DNA from: Eumeta japonica
Taxonomy: Eukaryota; Arthropoda; Insecta; Lepidoptera; Psychidae
Length of the DNA stretch: 64,000 nucleotides
Assembly: GCA_005406025.1 (NCBI GenBank)
Contig: BGZK01001227.1
Coordinates: 1-64,000, forward strand
Reading direction: 5' to 3'
In this document: positions 13,101 to 28,100 of the stretch, in pieces
How the letters are laid out: each line of letters starts with the position of its first letter
How positions within the stretch are numbered: the stretch's first letter is position 1
Program-made: the position numbers and the translations under genes
Notes under the pieces: model-generated
What the model was told of the DNA's origin: nothing
Database searches by the model: none
Seen by the model: the letters and a program-made list of their open reading frames with translations, nothing else

Positions 13101-16100
13101 ACGCGCAGCAATCGTTTTGGTTTTTTGGGTTTGTTTGGCGGAGCGGGAAAGATGCCACTGGTTCCTGGTCAATCAGTTGCGTTCCGTTCTCGCGCTTCGT
13201 TCATATGAATGTGCACGCATGCACAAATCGTTCTCACTACTTCCACCGAGCGCTATAGAATTAAACGGCGACGGTATCTGTACATGTTTTTAGTGCATTA
13301 TAACATTCCATAAATTGTCGGTCGATGTTCATAATAAAAATAATGCAAATTTTAACTAATAAAACTCACATGAAATCCAAAATGTTAGCCAGTGGCGGAT
13401 CGTTCAGCGAACGGTACTGATAGAGATCGGCGTAGCGCGCGCGCACCCGCCAAAACGCTTCGAATTTGGATCGGGTCCGCGTGAAGTCCATGCGGCAGCC
13501 GCGCACGAACAACTCCAGGAACTTTGTATCTGTAGATAGATTAGCATCTATGTCATTTTAAATAGATAACAATAGACAAAAGCGATAGAAGTATTTCTTT
13601 AAAATGATTAAAAAAAAAAGCAATTTAACGGAAAGAAATCTCATCTATTACATGTACCTATAAAGAAAATATACACCCAAACATAATGTGTTGCACGTCT
13701 ATGAGATTTTTGAATTTGTTTTTAAAATAGAAAAGTCTTTGACATAATATTTGTGTTCGTATATCGAGATGCATGTACAGACACAGTTCGGTATAAATTT
13801 ATTTAGTGTTTTTGTTGTCTGTAGCCCATTTTACCACCTTGACCGTTTACCATATTTTTACTTTCCTTAAAATATGCCGTCTTCTTCGTTTGATATAAAA
13901 ATGTATTATTTGACATAATAGTAGTATAAGTTAAACATGTGACATTAATCAATAAATAATGTTAGTGATTGTAGAAAGTTATGGTACCTACTTTTATTCT
14001 AGTAAAATTAATAATTACTAGCTTTTTGAATTAGTAACTCCGTCTATGTGGACACAGAATTAACTCTTTATTTTTCAGGTTCCGTTCCTTAAAAGGACAA
14101 TAATGGAACGTTTATAGGAACATTGTTATGTAAAAACAATCCAATTTAGATACCAACAGTTTTGATTGATACTAAGTTTTAAGTTGATAATACAAAATAA
14201 AAATTACAAATATGGAGGAAAATATGCTTTACAATTATAACATACATGAATCTATTACAGTATTGTTAAAACAATAATATACAAACTTTGCAATTTAAAA
14301 GGTGTATGTATAAACACAATATCAATTGGAATACTATTGCGCATTTATAAAATATTAAAATACGCAATTGTACCATAAAACCTTTTTCATATTTAGTAAA
14401 GAAAAGTATACATGTAAATTAAAAATCAATCAATTAGGCAAATCAATCATTTCAGCATTATCTTCTATAGCACCTCTTGTTATTATTTCATTCAAAATTT
14501 GACAAATTCTCGAAATATTCCACGTTGTCTTTTGTACTGTCTTTTTTCTTTCAACTTCTATAAAAAAAAAATGATAGTCCTTTAGGATATAAAATGTCAT
14601 TGAATTTATGTTTTCGAGTTTTGGTGAAGGTATACATGTATATGTTGCATTTTGTAGACTGTCAGCCGAATCGTGTAAAATCATTTTGTTATCATTCTAT
14701 CGGTCTGTCTGTCACGTCCATCAAGACCCTTTTTGTGAAGGGTCTTTTGCTAGAGATATCAATTTAAAATGAATACAAAACACTAAGATATACGATCTAT
14801 TACACTTGTAAAAAATTCTTAATCAACGCAATTAAACCATGCGGCCATTTTGGTACTCGCAAACTCACAAATCAAAATATACAAGGTGTTTGTCGCTGGC
14901 TTATAATCATGAAATTTGGCAAAAAAAAAAACAAGGTCTCAGTGAAGAATGTAAATGAAGATAATCGAAAATCATTAATTATATCATATATTTTTTTGCG
15001 ATTACCAACTGACAAATAGACAAACAAGAAGCCAAAATCTACTCCCCTAGAGTTCGAACTATTTTCTAACTGAATTTCATCAATATCCTACAGAAAATTT
15101 CTATCAATTTAAGTCACTTATTAGATTCATTCTTAAGATTGTCAAATATGCAGAGCCCCACAAACGGGCACACCATTATCATTTGTATTGATTAGGTGGA
15201 CTAGAGACGAACCACTTTGTTTTAGATATTACATACGTATATATATTTCGATGCCTACCTAATGTATTTATTAACATATATAAACATTTTTGTCGAATAA
15301 TCTAGTTTTGATTCAATGTTGTATTTAATCCTTTACAATTTATGTGTTTTGGATGATTACATAATTTATATACTTTGTAAATCTGAAGAATGAAGTTAAG
15401 AATATAAAGTGATTTAATTTCTTCAAGGTCGGTTCGTCATTATTCTTATAATGTGAAGTAACAAGAATATATGTAATAATTCAAGACAAGAAAAAACAGA
15501 ATAGATTAAGTACGTCCGGTAGTAGTGGAAAAACAATTACTGTCAAAAAAAATCATACAGCGGCGACAAAAAAACAATATTCTGCAATTAAAATGATAAA
15601 AGGTAACACTGACTGTATGTAATATTTAATTGCATCACTAGATTTAACATTTATTAGGTAAGTGTTAACACAAGTTACAGTAGAAAAGTAGTTAGAAGTT
15701 AGCCACAAAAGAAAAACGTACCACTTAAGTTTCATCAATTAGGGTCGTTCAATGGTTATAATAAATTTTATTTAAAAAACCATTTCAAAGAATAAAGTTG
15801 TTAACTATTTTTCCAAAACCAAAAATGTAGTTTCAGATTTTTTATATCTATGAAGAATTAGATTTGCCTATGCTTTGACCTCAATTATAGATTAAATATG
15901 TTAGAAATTATCAAACCGACAATTTTAATTTAAGTCTGGAATCGAAAGAGTCGAGAATCAGTATTATATAAGTTGACTCTAAATAAGTACTTTAAGCAAT
16001 GTCTTTTTGAAAACATAAATATAGTATTATTTTGTATTCGTATTTATGACAAGAATATTTTTTTTAATATCAATAATTGTTTGATAATATAAAATTATAA

Positions 16101-19100
16101 ATATAAACTAAGACTAGAAGTCACTTCTTTATCTTCATACTCATACTCGCATCTTTATACTTTTAAGAGATTTTTTTTGTTATTTAACAGTAGTAATAAA
16201 AAAAAATATTTTTAATACAACTGAGTTTGGTTCCAAACTTATATATAATGTCATTACGGAATACGACCTACGGTCAATATTGAATATTGGCTGGTTGGAA
16301 GCCTACCTACATTTGTGTGATTATTTGAACGGTGCATTTCGAATTTCAATAGGACTCGTCAATGTTTTGTATGCCAAATTTGAAAAAAAATTCTACACTT
16401 GGCAACCCTGGCGTCATGACATTTTTTGTAAGCGCCTAAGAGCCGGTTTTACCTCAAGACGCGCCAATAGTTGTGTCAAAAATAAAAGAATTAATTCCAT
16501 GCCTTAGGTACTTGAGTGGAGTCGTGGGAAGGCAATTAGTATTTAAATGAACGAATTGGAATCTATCGGTTATCTATTTTATGAAAAAAAAAACGATTAA
16601 TGGTAATCTAACAACGATGTCGTCTCACGAGTATCGTATTCATCTAATTTTGTTAAGCTTAAGAAATCGTATTTCATTATAGAAGGCAATATGATTTACA
16701 AAAATATGTTTGGATACCAAATAATGCAAAAGTATTTGTAATTTAAATAATTGATATGTACAGTATTTCCTGAAATCGTAGAAATTCTAACGAATTGCTC
16801 CCGGCCTTGTACATAAAAAAAAATGAAGTTTTACGCGGAGCCTAATTAAGAGGAATTAGTAGGCGGTGAAAAACGATTGTAGCAACCGGGCAGTCACTGG
16901 CATGAAATAATGAGAATGGTTTGCACAACGTCAAGGGCTCGCATTGACGCCCTATGAAGAAATAATTCGTTATCTGTCTGACGGCATTTGATCGAATGCT
17001 GTTCTTTATTTTTTATTTATTTCTTATCCAATAGAAATTTGTAGTAGGGCACGATAAACGCACCATAGTTGAATATGGTAGAAAAAAAAATATGAAAATA
17101 GTATCAATGCAGTGGAGATGCGATACCTGCGTAGTATGTGCGGAGGGTCCCTGAATTGTAAAATGTGGGAGTGGTGAAATCATAGAGCGGTGTGGTTTGA
17201 AAATTAATGTAGTGAGTCGAGTGGGAAAAGGCATATTGCGGTGGTTTAACCACATGGTAAGTAAGAATGCAATTAAACCGATGAAACAAAATATAGCGAA
17301 TGTGTATGGTTGAAAGTTCCGCAAGGGTCGCCATAGAAAATCCTATGCAGACCAAATTGGTGGCGTATTATGAAAGCGCCAAATTTTAAGCGGTCGAAAC
17401 CTACGAACTAGTTGTCTGCTTTTCCGCTCGGGTGGACGTATAATGAATCTCGTCGTTTTTTTTTAGGTCGTGCCTTCTTTTATACAATCATGTCTTTTTT
17501 TAAAATTATTATATTGTTTTTATTGATTTACGAACGATTCACTTCTATCGTCTGTAAAGTTTGCACGCACTTATATTTTATTCTATTATATTTAATTATT
17601 GTCTGTTTGACTGTACCGATGTTACTTGCACTATGTTCGAATCAGGCAAAAACTTTGACATGCATACAAACACCTGTTTCTACTGCGCCCCCTCCATAGT
17701 CAAAGGAAAATTTCAGAGTTGATCTGTTGTAGGTCGTGAATAAAGTTTTTCAATAAACATTAGCTGTGAATACTTCCATTGTGAGCTGTTAATTCCAAGT
17801 GTTACACGTGGTAGTTTTTTTGTGAATAAACTAATAGGAAAGTTCAAAGATCGTTGTCGTGTCGATAACTTATGAAACTTAATTCCATAGAGCTGTTTAG
17901 TATGCGCGAAAAAAAAAACGGTTTTTTTTTCGGTAACATGATTTACGTTATGAATATTATAATGAACATAATAATTTAAACGAAGAAAACCGGTTATGTT
18001 GCTGCTAATATCATATTTTTTAATTAGATAAGGTTTTGGGAGAATCTATAATTTTTTTTTTGATAAAATGCGAACGGCAAAAACGTAATTATAGTACTAA
18101 ACTTTTCTTGTTTTTCTAGGATTATCTATTATTAAAAAAAATTTATAAACTGTATCTTATATTAATGGTGGTCGAATCCTATAAAAACATGTACACCCCT
18201 TTTCATCCTCTTAATTAAAGGTCATAATTCATACGTGTTATATCCATTGTTACAATGAACAGTAAACCAAATTAAAAATAAAGACTAGAACGATGTTATT
18301 AGCTACATTGACACTGCTCTCAGATTGAAGATTTGAATTTTTAAAAAGCGACTGAAATGTATCAATTGTGTCAAAGAACACGAATATCAACTTTCAACTG
18401 AATTTCACTAGAAAAATGGTTTTTCTACAAACTTTAACCCTTTTCTGCTGTCGGAGGTTGAATTTTGAGTTTTAGTTTCAGTTTCGAGTTTCATTCCTTT
18501 TAGTCCCTTCTTCAAAGGGGCTAAGGGAATTAGCATGTTGAAACGGCCCTTCATGTGTAACGTGTAAAATGGAATGAGTTTTGATATGAATACACTTTGA
18601 AAACATAATACATACGTACGTTACAGCTATCACATGTGGTGTGTGACAGCTGTCACTTGTTAACTATTGTTGTCTATACTACGCAAATAATAAACACATT
18701 TTAGCCTGTTTTTAAGATTAGTTGCGATGACGATTGTAATAAATTAAATGTTATTTTATGTGCCTTTTTTATTTGGAAAAATAACTCAGAATTGTAAATT
18801 AGAAGAGCTTAAATTCTATTCAAATATTTGAAATTATTTAAAATATTCAATACAATTCAATTGTTTGAACAGGTGATTTGTATTTCTAACTACTAATTTC
18901 TATGTGTTTATTAACAGGAAATATTATGCAATAGATCCAAGGCTTGGCGACCTTAAGGCACTAATAGATTCTAGCTAACCTACAGATTCATACTAAGCGA
19001 GACGAGTGGAACCTATTAGAATTGTCAGATTGATCACCGTCAGTTTCAAGATAAATGTGCAGCAATTAAAAAGTTGGTTCCGAATCAAGACAATTATATA

Positions 19101-22100
19101 GTATGGTTGTAAAACAGACATTGCAGATATTTCTCTATAAAAATACTTCGATTTCACACGCCGTCGACTGTTGTCTATTTGGACTTGGCGTATCACGTTA
19201 GATTGTTGCTTACGGCTAGCAGGTTGTAGATCACCACTAAGTCAGCATTGCCTACTTTGGTACGATACTAAAATTTAAATTTCTTCCATGTAAGCATATG
19301 CGATCACGGTCATCGTAGTCACATAAACGGCTCGTGTTGGCTTAAGTTAATTAAGCAGATAGTCGCGATGCCATACGTTGATTAATTACAGCTGCGGTTT
19401 CACCGACGCACTCGTATTCAGTGCTTGTTTGTCCGTTCGTCAAAGTTATCTTTCGAGAGGCCCGATCCGCCATTTTTACGTCTGACACGAGATAGTAAAT
19501 TCGTAATTGCATCTCGTGTCAGATCTGCCTGGATTTATGCAAGCCTTGGACGAGGTTCACGTAATATTCAGATAGTGGATACAGAAAAAATGGTTGTTCC
19601 AGTCAAGAAAATCGAATTGTGACTAATAGTCGTGATATACGATGAGGACGATTATATATAGAAAGAAATTTTATTTGAATGGCAACGAAATACTTACAAA
19701 CTTGAATGAAAGTTTTAAGCACTTAGTTATAGTAAATCATTACTAAAGCAATAAATTGTGTGCTATCAATTCGTACTGCACAATATCCATTAATAATTTA
19801 GTACATGGACAGCCGAGCTTTGCTCGGCGTATTTCGGGTTTGCCGTGGGAACATGACGATTTCCAACAGGAAAAGCTGTTTCTGTTCATTTTCAGCAATA
19901 ACTATTTAAATGCATAATGCACACACACTACATAATATGCATAATTTATCTGCTATTTACTTTCACGTATATATAATATGTTGTGCTATGTGTTATCGAA
20001 GCGTTACTTTAAGCCCACTGGTACTTCGCCACTGCATCCAGCGGCATAACAACAATGCATTTATTTCAAAATTCAACAAGATTGCGTTACATAGCAACCT
20101 TTAGAAAAATGTTTTTGAACCACATTAATTCGAGAAACAAACCCATATAGTATAAGCTTGAGAAGCAAGGCATTATCGTATTTACTTCTAAGTCGTTGCG
20201 GTCGTCCCCGAGATAATAATGAGAAAATTTGTGTACACGAATTGTTGTTCTCTTAAAATAATAAGATAACTTTCACGTGCATCTTATATCAAATAATTAT
20301 CTTAATATTAAGATAGAAACTGTCATATACAAGATTTAATATAATCTTTTCACCATTCAAATGGACGTTTTATAAACGTGAACAGTAAATTAACTGCGAT
20401 CGTGAATATTCCAAATTTGCATGTTGGTTTTTATTCGGAATGTGAGCATCAATAAACTGGTAACATGATATCTTATAGGCTTCTTATACCTATTAATATT
20501 ATTGAAAATAATAATATAAACTCACGCCTATTTCCCAGAAGGGTAGGCAGAATGTATAGATTTCCACACGGTACGACCTTTGCATATCTCTCTCGCCTCA
20601 CTGACATCCATCAATCTTTTCATGCCAGCACGTCGGTTCCGGGTGCTAAAAATATGGCCCTTTTTTAATATACCACCGACATGATCTCCATAGGATTTAC
20701 TACGGCAACATTTGCCGACCTTTTCATTACACACGTTCGCGCTATAACTTTATTTTGTTAGTCTACCTTTATTCATCCTTTCCTGATTGCTTAACCGCGG
20801 CAACCTATACACTTTCTAATCTAGTCACCACATTTATAGGCTTCTTTTAAGCGAATCGGTTTGCGCGTTCCTTTCTAAGAATAATATAATGAAAATGTAC
20901 ACAGACAGCTCATCGAAAAGCGTGATGGGCGTAAACACGCGTAGACGTGCGATCTCGGCCGCACAAAATGGCCGCAGTCCGAGTCCTTACGTGGCTTTGT
21001 CGTAAACATACGGATTTGACTCATTTCGAGTTGACGCTAACAGCACGTAGATGGGTTTCCGTGCGTCGATGAATACATAAATATTTTATACGATATTTTA
21101 TATTTATAACAAGAGTTGCCATTGAAAACTCACTCCTTGCGAATTCTCCGTAACTACAGGTTCTATAATGAAGCACGTTAGGCAAGTTCTTTATGTGACG
21201 TGATACGGAAAGATAAGGTATTTGGTAATTCATTAAGTGAGGAAGTAAAGAAGAAGTTTGTATGGACATCCGTTTATGGACAACTATTCAGAGGCGGGAG
21301 TCGAGAATAACGAGCAATTCGTCGTTTTAAAAGCTATTAACATGAAAATTAGCATTAGGCTTCTAGATAGAAATTGACATCGATCAAAGCGATTCAATAC
21401 GCACATACAATTTATATAGGTAACAAATAGTATAGTTTGATTAGGCAGAAATTTTGTTCTAATTTTTTAATTTTTTGTTCCAATTAATAACTATTGAACG
21501 CATGATATTAGAAATAAAAAAAATATGACAAAAATGAAGACCATTGATGATGATGATATACTCTGCTTTAAATTACATTAAATTAGTTGGTATTAACGAT
21601 TTTCAAGATTTCAAAAACGACTCTTAAAACGATAAAATAGGTGTGGAATTTCGCGTGTGATTTCATTGAAATCCGAGACACAAAGTTATGTTCAGATTCT
21701 TGATTAGAATTAACTCATTTCGATTTGCATGCAGAAACATTATATGGAACAGTTTTCAAAATATCTCATGATTTGAAATTAGCTTTTTATGTTCATATTT
21801 AGTAATTTAAAAAGGACCCGAAAAAAAGCATTTCAATATTTTAAAAAAAACTATTGTTATATTGTTATCAATATTGTTTAATATCAATATCTATTACAAA
21901 AATTGACTAAGTACCAACGATTGAATAAAAATTTCGTATTCGTTCCGAAGACGAATTTCGTGATTAAATATAGGTATCAATCAGTAAGTACATCAAATCA
22001 GGATGTGTTTAAATAATGGAAGGTTTACAAAATGACATTAAAAATTGTTGTCTAACTAGATTCATGGCGTTGAAGGCTGAGGAAGGAAGCGCTGAGGCGT

Positions 22101-25100
22101 TGATTGAAAGTCCAAAATAAAATAAAAAAAATAAGGCAAAGATATAGAGAACATAATATATAGGACTTGTTTCATTTATTATACAAGATAATCTTTTCCA
22201 AATAGCATGAAAAAGGCTTACCATTTAAATATTATAGTTAGTACTTTTCAAGACAATATTACTAATAATATAGATGGCGCCAAATAACTTTGCTGGAGTG
22301 AACTTGGTCGCAGTTTAATAAACATACAGGTGTCTGCATAATTATCCAGTCTAGTCTGTACAGCGACGATATTATTATGTAGCCAGAAGTGGTGTATACA
22401 TAACTTGTAGACTAAAACATAAACCATTATGCTATTAAGTTGTAAGCAAGATGCAGAAAAAAAAATGCGATATTGGTTTTATTTTCTGTAGTCGGTAATG
22501 CGAGAGGGGAAACGTTGGATGAGGAAGATAAGGGTTGAAAGGAAGAAGAAAAGAACGAGGGAGATGTAGTGAGAAAGCGGAAGAAGGAGAAAGCGATAGC
22601 GAAAGGGAGAAAGAGTGGTCAAGGCCTCTCCCTTTACCACTCTTTCTCACCCGATTGAAGTCGGGGAGCGGACCAAGATCGTGATTGATAAAGGGAGCGA
22701 CATCGTCAAATACTACGCGTACGAAGTATAGACAATACTCATGGCTTATAGAGCTTGAGGCTTATAGATAACACTTTAACATAGGCAATACTTATACATA
22801 CATAATCAAGAAAATATATTATTTTATGATTTATGTTATGTATAATTTTTGATTAAAGCCTATTTTAATATTTTTATGGCATTCGTAGAAGCTGTTTAAA
22901 AACTGAATCTCATTAAATATTCCAAACTATTTAACCGTATCGATTCAATAGTTTGAAAGGTACAAAAAACATTTGACTTTACAGAACATTAAAACATTTG
23001 TTTTTGTGTCAAAAAAAAAATTCCATCACAATTGGCAAAAAATTGTATTAAGTTGTCGGAAAAAAAAATCATACTTACGTTCATAGGCAAAAAAATCGAA
23101 TCCCGCATAAATCTGTTACAAACGATATTCGTATAATTACGTTCTTTGTCGCGTATTTATCATTATAAAGACGGTTTTCCCTCTGCTATCAACTGGCAAA
23201 TATTATACCCTCATCCGGTTTAATAAGATGCAAAGTTATTCCATTATGGACACGGAAGGAGTATCATGGCCGTGCTGTTCTGACTTAATGTTGCTTTCAT
23301 TGCCTCTTAAAACTGAATCGAGATGAGAGTCCTTGCGCAATTTACTTATCGATTTCGCCCTATTAGAATCGATAAAAAATGTAGTAGATCCAAAAGCCAT
23401 CTTTAGTTTATATGACGTAGTACCATATGTTGTTGAGTACTAAAAGCATAGCAATGCAATTATCTGGAAATCATCTCGTACGATTTTGAGATCATAGGGC
23501 AACTTTTAGACAGTTTTTTTTTGTAAAATTGATTATTTTAAGACGGACATCTATACAGACAGACTTGAAAAGCAAATCTTTAATGAAATAAAAATTTGCA
23601 TAGCAATGGTCAGGGCTGTTCGCGAGATCGTCGTGGCATATACGTATGCAAGTATAGCTCGTTTAATAAAATGGGATATCCTAACATAGCGCCACCCATT
23701 AAAACCCACGTAATATGGAATGCCATATTTTTCATAACGTCCATGGTTTTGTTTCGTAGACTTGATAGGTTATTATACCATTTATACCTACCTGTTATAT
23801 CAATAATCTAACGATTCTTATCATACTCTTAGCAGAAGACATCTATTTCAAGTTTTTTTAAATTTTTTCATAAATCCCCTCAACAGTTAAAAACCAAAAT
23901 CTAGTTTTTAACTGTTTGCAAGATTTATGAAAAAATTATTAATCATAGAGTATTTAGTAACCTTTGCCCAATAATTTTTCATTTCCTAAGTTTATTCCAA
24001 GATCTAAAAGGGATTAGAGTAATCTACTATTAAATAGTCTACTATTAAAAGATACATATTCTATCCGTCATTTTCTTTTCGATTAATTAAATCAAATTAA
24101 ATATTGATTTTCGGTTTATTTTGATTCAATGGACAATAATAATTACAACGACTAAATTTATAAGCGTTATTAGGCCATTTCTAAAAGGAGTTATATCACA
24201 ATTTAATTTTCTAGCATAATCTTTGTTTCTTTTCTTGTAGAGTTGTTAAACCTCTCAACACGGTTTATATTTTATTTAGCATTTGTGTACAATCTGCTGT
24301 TCAAGTCTTGATATATTAAATCAGGGTTTTTTAATGCAGTCAGCGAAATAAATGCACGTAGTAGTTTGAGATATCAATCAATTTGGTCTTTACAAATTCT
24401 TAGAGATTCATTTACTCGTTTATCAAATTGATATTTGGAATTTTAATGGGATGCCTGGCAGACGTGAAACATCACAATTTATTCATTTTGTTTTGTGTAT
24501 TGAATGAAAACAAAATAGAAGTGCATTGACATGTTCTGTATTTAGTTTGAAATTTTTTATATTCTCGCTACAATTCTTACTATCACCGTCGCTCATATTC
24601 AAAGTTAATGTATATTTTTAACGTTTTAAAACGCATTCACTTAAGCGAACCGATATTATATTTAGTCGATAGTATTAAAAAAAACACGCTGGTAAGCTAC
24701 TCACATCTCGTAGAGCAGCGATTGTGTGGTGTGTCAGAGAGGGAAGCGGTCAGTATAAACATATGAATATAGTCTATGGTATAAATGCTGATACGGGAGC
24801 ACCGAATCGGAAAAAGCCGGCAAAATCCGAAGCTATTGGAATAGCACGTTGTGACCACGCACATTCAAAATATTTTTACTCATTCAAACGCATTAGATTT
24901 TTCAGATTAAATTTTCTAAATGTGATGTAGAGTTTCTATATGGAGATATACCAAAGTTGACAAAATTAGAAAAAGACCAACTGCAGAGTTGGAATATAGA
25001 TTGTTTTTATTCTCAATAGCTCATAAATAACAAGATTGACAATTTTTAAGATTATTGAAATTGTTATCTTGTATCATTTTAGGTTTGAAAAGTAGAACAG

Positions 25101-28100
25101 TGAGAATTCACGTTTGATATTAATTTCTCGATAATAATTTAAAATGAACAATGTAAAGTTATTTTTTTTAAACATATGGTAATAAATTTATGGGTCACTA
25201 TTATGATGTCCTTAGTTAACAATAATTATGATTCATAACCTTTATTTACAGGTAATATTATGTTAAAGCATTATAAGCATACATATGAGTTTATTTATAT
25301 TATATTCCGAAGGAACGGTCACATTAATAGAACAAAATAATTACTTGCCATATGTAAATGGGTATTACTTCTTTTGACGCATTAGGAAAGTCTGATCAGA
25401 GTGTATTTTTCGTATGACGTGCCATAATTCAGATTAGAGGGAGTACTAGGACAGCATACGTATTACGTAGTACAATAAATTTTATTTTATAACTAATTTA
25501 ATGTGGCATATCCTAAAAACATTGAATACATTTATCACAAAAAAATTAGTTATTTACGACAAAGAAGTTTTTTTTTTGTGGTAATAGTTTTTTATTTGCA
25601 ACGAATCAAAACAATGCTTGTTTTGCGTGAATTAACTGCCATGACGAGAAAGCACTGCTTTGTAGGTCTATTAGAAAGGGTGAATATAGACGATAACCTG
25701 GTCGAATGATTGTGGATTTAATTAATATAAGTCTAGCTTCGATTAGTACTGGTCAAATGCAAACTCGATTCATGCAGCTATTAACCCACTTAGCATACAG
25801 ACGATAATATCTGTTCATCATTCACTGTCTATAGATATTTTGCAATTAAATGTTTCCGCGACAGATGTCGCTTTTTAATATATCGAAGTCTAGTGTCGGT
25901 TATGAAACATGGCCTCTTTCCGTTATATGTGACAACCTGATGAAGTATACATTTAGTAAAAATGTCTTTCTTTTATAATCAGCGTTATCCATTTGTTTGG
26001 GAAAGACAGATATCTATAAAATAAAGCTCACGTAATAAATTTTACGACAATTAAATATCATATCATAAAAAAGTGTAAGATACTAGTTTTGTACAGTTCG
26101 CGAACGAACTAGGTCGTAAGAGCGCTCCCACAGGTGAACTACTCAAACTAGTTCTCTAATTCCCCGATCCATAGTTCATTAGTTCGAACGCATGTCGTTA
26201 CGAACGGAACGGCACTCGTTGGTTGCACATGCGCGTCTCGTTATGGTAACATCTTTATAAGTGTAAGTGATATTTTTTATAAGAACAAACCAGTACCTAA
26301 TACTAATATAATTGTTGATTATGTCTAGAAAAATATAAAAAAAATAATTATCGAAAATTGTTTGTTTTTGTTTTCTTTTTGCGTCATATGTTATTCTGTC
26401 AAGGAACAGAATGAATATCTATGTATAAGTTAAGTTATCAAGAATAACTTATACATAAATATTTCAAAAAGGCGAAAATTATAGAAAAGTATTTTAATCA
26501 CTACTACTATTCATTCGGAGATTTTTTTTGGTTTTAGAGTACAAAATTTGTAAGTAAAAAGTACTGCATTCCATAATCTTATCAAATGCAGCCAGAGCAG
26601 TATCAAAACGAGCGAACGATCTGCTTTTCACTGATTGGAGCTGGGAGCTGACGAACTAAAAGAGCGAACTAGGTTGTTTAGGGGCGCCGACCTAAACTGA
26701 GCGATCTCAGTTGCGAATTACTATGCCTATAGCTGGTTCAAATTAGCTGCAGCATGAAAATGAGTTGGCTGGACTGGTCAGATACTCATAGAGTCGTATT
26801 AATAAAGCACACTTAGGTGTGTCACACCATCTTGAGAGTGGAAAGAGCAAGACAGTTATATTGCTTCACAATAGAAAATAATATATGTCTCGCTTCCACG
26901 TTAATTTTTGAGATGGCGCATTATTAGAGTGAAGTTTATTGGATATTCACTGGACTGATTTCACGTAACATTATTTTTTTTATGCGAAAATGACAGCGTT
27001 CGCTGCCAGACTGCAGTACAAGTGATATTATAGACCACACAGAAGTAGGAATTTAAAAAAAACGCGCTTTTTCCTACTTCCTGTAACACAATGCCGTCGT
27101 ATTCACGAATCCAGTTCCGTCAAATGTACTACGACGAAACCTAATATTTCACACATATAACGAAGAGTGATGGCATTAGTGTTTATGTAAAATTGATCTA
27201 TACATAATATAGCACAGCGTAAATTCTAGAACCGCCAGTGAGTAGCATTGAACTCGTTTGAAACCGGTCTCTTGTTTATTGCATGTGACATGTTATATTA
27301 TAGCATAAAAGAAAGAATTTGAAGCTTTTTGAAAACGTCTGTTAGCTTTCTTTGCAAAACGATAAAGATGCGATAGATTGCACAAAAGGTATCCATACAT
27401 ATAAAAACGATTTTTTTTGGGGTTCCGCCCACCAAAATGGAAAAACGGGGTTCTTACGAGATCACTCGTGTCTACGTTTATTGTGCGGGTCTAGAATATA
27501 TATATATATAGATATTACAGTTTTAAAGTAAACAGTTTTAAAATTTTATCATAAATAGATGGAAATTAATCATTCTCTCTTATTCCCGTAACTATTGCAC
27601 CTAAAATAATAAAAAAAAATATTATTAAATATTTCTTTACTTATAGATTAAAGGAAAACCTATGAGTAGTCTATAGTTCACTTCGTTTCTGTTCGTTTCA
27701 AAGTCCAGTTTAAACTGACACTCGCGAAGTACGTGAATACATACTTAGTGCTTGTTAATTTTTTTTAGTTTTGCTCTATAGTAAAAGAGGTGGTACATAC
27801 AAGGGTCAAACTTGGCGCGCTCATCGTCAAATCGGCCGAATTTGAGTGGGGTTCGTGCTAAGAACCCGCAAATGAATGAATGAAAATAACTTCTTTTAAG
27901 TATTCAATTCGAATACATTGTGTTATAGTACGGAACCCCCGGTACGTGAGTATTCTACTCGCAGTTGGCGGGTTTTTAATTCCATAGGGTTATCTGTTTG
28001 TCTTTTTGTCCGAAGTAATCTTCGGAACGGCTGAATTGGTTTCGATGAGACCAACGCGGGTCTACCGCGAGCACAGCTTTTTCATACCCAAATGTTTATG

